Origin: Planctomycetales bacterium
GTDB lineage: Bacteria; Planctomycetota; Planctomycetia; Pirellulales; UBA7805
Assembly: GCA_011772275.1 (NCBI GenBank)
Contig: WVZU01000151.1
Location: forward strand, 9,148 to 16,002
Direction: 5' to 3'
DNA: 6,855 nt
The notes under the pieces are model-generated. The model was not told the DNA's origin. It did no database searches and saw nothing but the letters and a program-made list of their open reading frames with translations. Made by a program: the position numbers and the translations under genes. This document shows positions 1 to 4,213 of the stretch, piece after piece. Position 1 is the stretch's first letter; each line of letters begins with the position of its first letter.

Positions 1-58
1 TGTTGTTTCCACCCGCAAAGGCCCATGCCGCCGGCATCCCAGAGACGAGGGCATACAT
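1..58 (-). CDS. possible start of an unidentified gene running off the left edge
   Basis: On the minus strand an ATG at 58 opens a frame that stays open for 19 codons to the window edge, reading MYALVSGMPAAWAFAGGNN. An AGGG lies about 8 bases upstream of the ATG and could be a weak ribosome binding site. An 18-base palindrome (69-86) lies just before it, where a regulator site would be expected. The visible residues are hydrophobic and small, which could suit the start of an exported or membrane protein, but 19 residues are too few to identify anything. An open stretch this short also arises easily by chance. It may instead be non-coding. Confidence 0.2.
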   Translation of the reverse strand, partial: MYALVSGMPAAWAFAGGNN

Positions 59-68
59 CAACGAACCC

Positions 69-86
69 TGTTGTAAAAATACAACA
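69..86. repeat. 18-base perfect palindrome (7-4-7), possible operator
   Basis: TGTTGTA at 69-75 and TACAACA at 80-86 are exact inverted copies separated by AAAA. The site is AT-rich in a GC-rich region and lies 11 bases upstream of a possible minus-strand ATG at 58. Its symmetry and size fit a dimeric repressor site. A small hairpin is the alternative. No U-run follows on either strand, so it is not a convincing terminator. The regulator, if any, is unknown. Confidence 0.4.
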
Positions 87-125
87 ATTACAGTGCATGC
101 AAGGGATTAGTAGAGCATTTTGTCT

Positions 126-155
126 GGGCAAAGTTGTGCGATCGGGCAAAATTGT
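126..155. repeat. near-perfect 12-base direct repeat, 18-base period
   Basis: GGGCAAAGTTGT (126-137) and GGGCAAAATTGT (144-155) differ at one position and start 18 bases apart, a little under two helical turns. They lie in non-coding DNA about 40 bases from the palindrome at 69-86. Tandem half-sites for a DNA-binding protein are possible. Two copies are not enough to tell this from a chance duplication. Confidence 0.4.
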
Positions 156-215
156 CGATTGTACGAGTTCTGCGTGGGTAGACCCGTTCGGTAGGCGGTC
201 CAATGGGGGTAGGCA

Positions 216-368
216 GCGGTCGCTGGCCAACAGAGCAAAGGGAGGGGGCCGGCCAGGGGGCAGGGCAGCGACCGTGAGGGTCAGCAGGCGGCGGCGAGCT
301 GCGGGGGTCGGGGGCAAGGGTCCGTGGCAAGATAACCGCTGTCGGCCTGGGAAGCCGGGCCGTCAGCG
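216..368. other. G-rich structured element, possible non-coding RNA or DNA structure
   Basis: CGGTCGCTG (217-225) is an exact inverted copy of CAGCGACCG (266-274). A G216-T275 wobble could extend this 9-bp stem, and GCC 226-228 can pair with GGC 259-261 inside it. The enclosed loop holds four plus-strand G-runs (240-242, 244-248, 256-260, 263-265) with loops of 1, 7 and 2 bases, which fits the usual G-quadruplex pattern. A short stem, GCAG 284-287 with CTGC 299-302, follows. A further hairpin pairs 337-341 with 364-368 and 343-347 with 358-362 around a single T/T mismatch. No known RNA family was recognised: RNase P RNA, tmRNA, SRP RNA and 6S hallmarks are absent. Strand and transcription are unknown. 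GC-rich sequence forms chance stems readily, so this is a candidate only. Confidence 0.3.
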
Positions 369-757
369 ACTCAAGAATCCAAGGTCACCGAACGGGCGGA
401 TGGGAGGTCCACCACTGGAGAACGACCGAAACCATTGAAAACGACCGCTTCGCCCGTCGATGGAGCGTCTGTTTTGCCAGCGTCGATGGCCAGGCTACCT
501 GGGGAAAAACAAATTCGTTGTTTTCCCACCAGGGCCGGCAACAAGGAGAACAAGGCAATTCAGGTCGATTTCACTCATCCGCCAGCCCTGCGAATAGGCG
601 GATTCCACATCATGCCGGTTCGAGGCGTCGCTGAACTTGGATCGCACTACCGATCACGGGGTGGGACAGATCGTCAAGTGCCGATCTGGCTGCTGTTGGT
701 GCCGCAAGTGGTTCCTGCCCGTGTGGCGGAATTTTTTTAACGTCCTTCTGTGGCGAA
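369..757. other. non-coding spacer downstream of the FHA gene
   Basis: I see no credible gene here. Frames that stay open have no family resemblance and low-complexity, arginine- and proline-rich composition. The stretch holds two hairpins (640-655 and 667-688) and a run of seven T on the plus strand (732-738) that has no good stem before it. No terminator with a U-run is visible on the minus strand after the FHA stop codon. Confidence 0.5.
640..688. repeat. two adjacent hairpins beyond the FHA gene
   Basis: GATCG (640-644) pairs with CGATC (651-655) around a 6-base loop. CAGATCG (667-673) pairs with CGATCTG (682-688) around an 8-base loop. On the minus strand these come about 70 to 118 bases after the FHA stop codon, so they could stabilise the transcript's 3' end or help end it. 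Neither is followed by a U-run, so a classic intrinsic terminator is not supported. Confidence 0.35.
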
Positions 758-1441
758 CTAACTCTCGTCTTCCTCAAGATTTTGCTGTTGCTTCAGCCGT
801 TGCTTTTCCAACTGCTGCTTGCGAAATTTTCGCAGCACATCCATCGCCGCGTCCCGTGTGTCTTTCGGTTTTTGATCAGCCGCTTCGGCGGCCAGGCCGT
901 CGCCGCCAGCTGCGGGACCGGCTTTTGTCGCACCGACATCGTCTTGCAAGCGAAGTTCGGCGGTATCGTTTAAGGATTCGCTGGACAGGGCGAGGGTCTT
1001 GGCGGAATCTTCCTCCGATGCATCGCTTTGCGCCGGATCATCAATCAGCCACTCATCGATGCTGTCATCGGTCGACACCGTATCTGCCGTTCGTGCGACA
1101 GCATCGCTAATATCCTTCACTTTCGGATTTTTCGGTCCGCCCAGCGAATAGTCCATGTGCACGACAAACCGCAAATTGCCGATTCCTAATTCGTCCCCCG
1201 TCTTCAATTCTCGCTCGCCGCAAATTCGCTCTCCATTGACAAACGTACCGTTTTTGCTGTTGAAGTCACGCAAGCCGACGTAACCTTGTTCCACAATCAC
1301 GATACAGTGATGCCGACTGATCATCTCACTGTTTGGGCGGAGGTTGCAGTCGGCATCGCGACCAATCAGAAATTTTGGTCCGGGAACAGGAATTTCTGTC
1401 CCGTCGCGTTCGCCACCGATGACTTTAAGTTTGAGTTGCAT
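758..1441 (-). CDS. FHA-domain protein with acidic Ser/Thr linker and charged C-terminal helix
   Basis: This 227-residue protein has an N-terminal forkhead-associated domain (about residues 4-95), a fold that binds phosphothreonine peptides. The family signature is intact: G27-R28, S42 with H45, and the D59/S62/N64-G65-T66/N69 stretch. Residues about 110-170 form an acidic linker rich in Ser and Thr, and 171-190 are Gly/Ala-rich. Residues about 193-221 form a Lys/Arg/Gln-rich segment likely to be a helix or coiled coil, ending in an acidic tail (EEDES). There is no signal peptide or membrane segment, so it is probably cytoplasmic. The ATG at 1441 is supported by AAGGAA 10 bases upstream and by the FHA strand beginning right after it. 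The protein has no enzyme domain and probably acts as a phosphorylation-dependent adaptor for a Ser/Thr kinase. Its partner is unknown. The FHA call is firm; the role is inferred. Confidence 0.9.
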   Translation of the reverse strand: MQLKLKVIGGERDGTEIPVPGPKFLIGRDADCNLRPNSEMISRHHCIVIVEQGYVGLRDFNSKNGTFVNGERICGERELKTGDELGIGNLRFVVHMDYSLGGPKNPKVKDISDAVARTADTVSTDDSIDEWLIDDPAQSDASEEDSAKTLALSSESLNDTAELRLQDDVGATKAGPAAGGDGLAAEAADQKPKDTRDAAMDVLRKFRKQQLEKQRLKQQQNLEEDES

Positions 1442-1451
1442 CGATCGTCTG

Positions 1452-1457
1452 TTCCTT
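1452..1457 (-). promoter_or_regulatory. ribosome binding site of the FHA gene
   Basis: The minus strand reads AAGGAA here, 10 bases before the ATG at 1441. It is one of the few clear Shine-Dalgarno-like sites in the window and supports that start. Confidence 0.55.
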
Positions 1458-1574
1458 GTCGAACTTTGCGACCCCTAAGTGGCCTCAACCAGGCGACGAG
1501 CAAGGATGGCCCTTGATAGATCAGCACCGAATGGGCTGAGAAGCAATTGTCAAGCCAATCGACCCGGCAGATTT

Positions 1575-1603
1575 AGCTTAACGGATTGGCGACCAGTAGT
1601 CAA
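1575..1603 (-). promoter_or_regulatory. possible sigma-70-type promoter for the FHA gene
   Basis: On the minus strand TTGACT (1598-1603) matches the -35 consensus at five of six positions. It is followed, after exactly 17 bases, by TAAGCT (1575-1580), a weak -10 that keeps the first two and last bases of TATAAT. The predicted start near 1568 would give a leader of about 125 bases. The -35 lies inside the palindrome at 1594-1611, which would suit repression by a bound dimer. The weak -10, and the limited knowledge of promoters in this group, keep confidence low. Confidence 0.3.
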
Positions 1604-1611
1604 AACTACTG
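1594..1611. repeat. 18-base perfect palindrome (7-4-7), possible operator
   Basis: CAGTAGT (1594-1600) and ACTACTG (1605-1611) are exact inverted copies around CAAA. The site covers the putative -35 box of the FHA gene promoter. It has the same 7-4-7 geometry as the palindrome at 69-86, though the sequences differ. No U-run follows on either strand, so an operator or a transcript hairpin is likelier than a terminator. Confidence 0.4.
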
Positions 1612-1666
1612 AAAATGGGGCCGTCGCCGAATCATGGTCCTGGGCTTTTTCCACTCCGGCTGGGAG

Positions 1667-1683
1667 GCTGCGGCCACCGCAGC
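1667..1683. repeat. 7-bp GC-rich perfect hairpin with 3-base loop
   Basis: GCTGCGG (1667-1673) pairs exactly with CCGCAGC (1677-1683) around CCA. It is a stable stem in non-coding DNA. No U-run follows it on either strand. Its role is unknown; it may help end transcription from the gcv operon. Confidence 0.35.
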
Positions 1684-1738
1684 ATGTTTCTCGTCGCCAT
1701 CGATTCAACCGGCAATCTCGATCCGGATTTCTGACCAG

Positions 1739-1779
1739 CCGTCTGCTGAGCGACGGACGAGTCTTTGCCTAGGCTCGTC
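1739..1779. repeat. tandem hairpins downstream of the gcv operon
   Basis: CCGTC (1739-1743) pairs with GACGG (1752-1756) around 8 bases. GACGAG (1756-1761) pairs with CTCGTC (1774-1779) around 12 bases, and GCCTAGGC (1767-1774) is itself palindromic. The stems share base 1756, so the two could compete. Both lie 118-158 bases past the LipM-like stop codon on the minus strand. They may mark the operon's 3' end, but the lack of a U-run leaves a terminator unproven. Confidence 0.35.
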
Positions 1780-1809
1780 AGACGTCACAATTTGAGACTT
1801 AACTTAGGA

Positions 1810-1845
1810 TCCCTACCTCCGCATTCAAATCGCTTTCCCTACCTC
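1810..1845. repeat. 10-base direct repeat TCCCTACCTC, 26-base period
   Basis: TCCCTACCTC occurs at 1810-1819 and again, unchanged, at 1836-1845. On the minus strand, which is the sense of the upstream operon, the copies read GAGGTAGGGA and lie 52-87 bases past the LipM-like stop. They are purine-rich and resemble Shine-Dalgarno sequence, but no reading frame of useful length follows either copy. The meaning is unknown. Confidence 0.4.
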
Positions 1846-1896
1846 ACCAAGTGAAGACCTACCGTCGCCGGTCACGAAGTTTGTGAGAAATCCCGG

Positions 1897-2655
1897 TTAG
1901 CGACGACGAGACCAAGCCGGGCGAGCGTATTTGATCCGCATCAATTCACCAGCTTGCCTCAATTCGTCATCCGTAAGAGAGGCGGGCACCATTTCCAGGC
2001 CCAGGCGAGCGGCCAGGCGGGCAGGCCAGCTTTGTTGCAAGAGGCGGATATCCACAACCTTGCTTTGCAGTTGCCGCAGTCCGGGCAGCTCGGGCGCGCA
2101 GGACGAGGTCTGCAGGAGGAGGCTGCCATGCTGCAGGACGGCAGACTTGCGGCGTCGCTGAGCGCTTCCCACAATTTTTGCTTGATCCAAAACCAGATCC
2201 TGCGGGCTGAGTCGCTGAAAGCACAAAAAGGCCCTCGGATCCCTGCCGGCTACCTGCCCGTTGGCGGGCTGCAAAATCACATCGTGCCCCGCTAATTCCG
2301 CTCGCAAAGCGTCGTGAACCGCGTCGTACAACCAGGCAAAGTCCGGACGTCTGCCTGGTTGTCCTTGGGCGGACCAGCCCAGACTGTACGTCACCTCTCG
2401 ATCGTGCAAGATCGCGCCGCCGCCGGTCATGCGACGAACAACCGCACATTTCCTGCTGGCCGCATGTTGCTGCCGATCCTCGTAAGCCTGAAAGTAGCCC
2501 AGCGACAGGGTTGGCTGTGACCATTCATACAAACGCAAGGTCAGCTGCCCGGTTTCGGCCGCGGTGGCCAACAACACCTCGTCGACAGCCATGTTCCATG
2601 CACCGTCGGCGGGCGAATCCAGCATCAGTCGGCAGGGTCGGGTGGGGCGTGTCAC
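1897..2655 (-). CDS. lipM: octanoyltransferase/lipoate-protein ligase family protein, LipM-like
   Basis: This 252-residue protein belongs to the biotin/lipoate ligase fold (LplA/LipB/LipM). The N-terminal NMAVDEVLL segment (21-29) and the RRMTGGGAILHD motif (74-85) form the expected acyl-binding region. Cys145 lies exactly 15 residues before Lys160 of the KIVGSAQ motif, the arrangement of the catalytic cysteine in Bacillus LipM, and LQHGS follows at 174-178. This favours octanoyl transfer from acyl carrier protein to GcvH over ATP-dependent lipoate ligation, although LplA or LipL activity cannot be excluded. The large C-terminal accessory domain of classical LplA is absent. The start is uncertain: GTG at 2655 has an in-frame stop five codons upstream and no clear ribosome site; ATG at 2625 is the alternative. 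It follows gcvPB by 67 bases on the same strand, so it is probably the last gene of the gcv operon and modifies GcvH. Confidence 0.8.
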   Translation of the reverse strand: MTRPTRPCRLMLDSPADGAWNMAVDEVLLATAAETGQLTLRLYEWSQPTLSLGYFQAYEDRQQHAASRKCAVVRRMTGGGAILHDREVTYSLGWSAQGQPGRRPDFAWLYDAVHDALRAELAGHDVILQPANGQVAGRDPRAFLCFQRLSPQDLVLDQAKIVGSAQRRRKSAVLQHGSLLLQTSSCAPELPGLRQLQSKVVDIRLLQQSWPARLAARLGLEMVPASLTDDELRQAGELMRIKYARPAWSRRR

Positions 2656-2722
2656 GGTTGGTGTCGCTCAGAGGTGGCAGGGCGACGGGGGGGAGGGGGG
2701 AGGCACCTTTTACCTGCTCCCT
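2656..2722 (-). other. gcvPB to lipM spacer with a G/C homopolymer tract
   Basis: The plus strand has seven G (2687-2693), an A, and six G (2695-2700), so the transcript of the operon carries a C-rich, pyrimidine-only run. No terminator hairpin is visible, which supports read-through from gcvPB into the LipM-like gene. The tract lies outside both reading frames, so slippage in it would not shift either protein. Confidence 0.5.
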
Positions 2723-4213
2723 TTAGCCTTCGACCTGCGATGGTTGCTCAGCTTCCCTCCACCGCAGGACCGGCTTGCGGGCGGCCGCGACTTCATCGGG
2801 GCGGCTGACGGGGGTCATGAGCGGAGCGGCGTGGAGGGTCTCGGGCGGCTCGTCGACAATCTGCCTCAGCGTCTCGGCGAAGGCATCCAGCGTTTCTTTG
2901 CTCTCGGTCTCTGTCGGCTCGACCATGATGGCCTCTTTGACCGTCAGCGGAAAATAGACCGTGGGCGCGTGATATCCAAAATCGAGGAGGCGCTTGACCA
3001 CGTCCATCGCCGTCACGCCCCGTTGCTGTTTCAGCGTCAGGGCCGTGGCGACAAATTCATGCGCACACCGCGGGCCATGTGGCACCGGCAACAGGGGCTG
3101 CAGGCGGCTTAAGAGGTAATTGGCATTGAGCACCGCGTTTTCCGCCACGCGACGCAGTCCGTCCGGGCCGTGGGTCATGATGTAGCAATAGGCCCTTACC
3201 AGGACCCCGGTATTGCCAAAGAAACTGCGGACGCGGCCAATGGACCTGGGCCGATCGTAATCCAGCTGGTAGCAGGCATCCGCACCGTTCCCTTTTTTGA
3301 CGATTGTGGGCGATGGCAAGTAGGGTTCAAGTTGTGCGGTGACGGCAATTGGCCCTGCGCCCGGACCGCCGCCCCCGTGGGGACCGCTGAACGTCTTGTG
3401 CGGGTTGTAATGCATCATATCGGTGCCAAAGTCCCCGGGCCGCGTCACTCCCAAAATCGCGTTCATGTTGGCACCATCCAGATAGATCAGCCCACCCCGC
3501 TCGTGCACCAGGTCCGCAATCTGGCGGACGTACGGATCGAACAGGCCCAAGGTGTTCGGATTGGTGATCATAAACACGGCGACCTGGTCGTCCAATTTCT
3601 GCTTCAGATCTTCCAGGTCGACGAAGCCGGCGGAGGTACTGTTGACCGTGACGGCATCAAAGCCGCACATCGAGGCGCTGGCCGGGTTGGTGCCGTGTGC
3701 GGAATCGGGCGTCAGAATTTTCGTCCGCCGTTCGCCTTGTTCTCGAAAGTAAGCCGCCGCGACCATCAGGGCGGTCAGCTCCCCGTGTGCCCCGGCGGCC
3801 GGCTGCAGGCTGACTGCGTCCAGGCCGGCAATCTCGCTCAACATCTCCTGCAGACCATACAGGAGGGCCAGCAAACCTTGCAGCGATTCGTCCGGCTGGT
3901 AGGGGTGCAGGTCGACGATACCTGGCAAAGCAGCCAACCGCTCGTTCCGCTTGGGGTTGTACTTCATCGTGCAGGAGCCAAGCGGATAGAAATGCGTATC
4001 GACGGACATGTTCAACGTAGAAAGGTTGGCATAATGTCGTACCAACTGGGGCTCGGTCAGTTCCGGCAGCGGCAGATCGCAGGTGGCCAGGAGGCGAGCG
4101 GGGATCAAATCTGCGATAGGTTCTTGTGGCACATCGCAAGCGGGCAGCTCCACCGCTCGGCGGCCCGCTTTGGATAGTTCGAACAACAGCTGGGTATCAC
4201 GCGTGTTTCGCAT
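2723..4213 (-). CDS. gcvPB: glycine dehydrogenase (decarboxylating) subunit 2, P-protein C-terminal half
   Basis: This 496-residue protein is the PLP-binding half of the split P-protein. With GcvPA it decarboxylates glycine and loads the aminomethyl group onto lipoylated GcvH. The PLP lysine is Lys273 in the HYNPHKTF motif (268-275), followed by the glycine-rich PHGGGGPGAG loop (278-287). Other family landmarks are the FYPLGSCTMKYNPK segment (75-88), the SAHGTNPAS motif (171-179) and the DGANMNA stretch (246-252). The length fits the family. The ATG at 4213 is chosen because similarity starts there (MRNTRDTQLLF). The frame stays open further upstream to 4807, but that part only shadows gcvPA. 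The gene overlaps gcvPA by 17 bases and has no strong ribosome binding site, so its translation is probably coupled to gcvPA. It is intact with no missing key residue. Confidence 0.95.
   Translation of the reverse strand: MRNTRDTQLLFELSKAGRRAVELPACDVPQEPIADLIPARLLATCDLPLPELTEPQLVRHYANLSTLNMSVDTHFYPLGSCTMKYNPKRNERLAALPGIVDLHPYQPDESLQGLLALLYGLQEMLSEIAGLDAVSLQPAAGAHGELTALMVAAAYFREQGERRTKILTPDSAHGTNPASASMCGFDAVTVNSTSAGFVDLEDLKQKLDDQVAVFMITNPNTLGLFDPYVRQIADLVHERGGLIYLDGANMNAILGVTRPGDFGTDMMHYNPHKTFSGPHGGGGPGAGPIAVTAQLEPYLPSPTIVKKGNGADACYQLDYDRPRSIGRVRSFFGNTGVLVRAYCYIMTHGPDGLRRVAENAVLNANYLLSRLQPLLPVPHGPRCAHEFVATALTLKQQRGVTAMDVVKRLLDFGYHAPTVYFPLTVKEAIMVEPTETESKETLDAFAETLRQIVDEPPETLHAAPLMTPVSRPDEVAAARKPVLRWREAEQPSQVEG

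Larger units (their letters stand above)
1442..1896. other. 455-base intergenic spacer between the gcv operon and the FHA gene
   Basis: No convincing gene is present on either strand. Going from the LipM-like stop toward the FHA gene, the spacer holds a 10-base direct repeat (1810-1845), a hairpin cluster (1739-1779), a 7-bp perfect hairpin (1667-1683), a palindrome with a possible promoter (1575-1611), and then a leader of about 125 bases. Its length and content suggest the FHA gene has its own promoter instead of being read through from the gcv operon. Confidence 0.6.

Noticed and set aside
617..628. tRNA-like GGTTCGA T-loop
   Set aside because: The flanking bases do not form the T-stem and no acceptor or anticodon arm is found.
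702..738. Intrinsic terminator on the plus strand ending in seven T
   Set aside because: Only a 4-bp stem (CCGC/GCGG) with a 20-base loop precedes the T-run, and there is no plus-strand gene for it to end.
25..740. Plus-strand open frames at 25-438 and 435-740
   Set aside because: Arginine/glycine-rich translations without domains, no ribosome sites, and they run through repeats and hairpins.
1548..1553. Perfect TTGACA -35 box on the minus strand before the FHA gene
   Set aside because: No acceptable -10 hexamer occurs 15 to 19 bases downstream; the TTGACT/TAAGCT pair fits better.
1479..1772. Plus-strand open frame of 97 codons in the intergenic spacer
   Set aside because: No family resemblance, biased composition, and it crosses several inverted repeats.
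3170..4177. Long plus-strand open frame (335 codons) opposite gcvPB
   Set aside because: It is antisense to a strongly conserved gene, and its translation resembles no family. Such frames are common opposite GC-rich codons.
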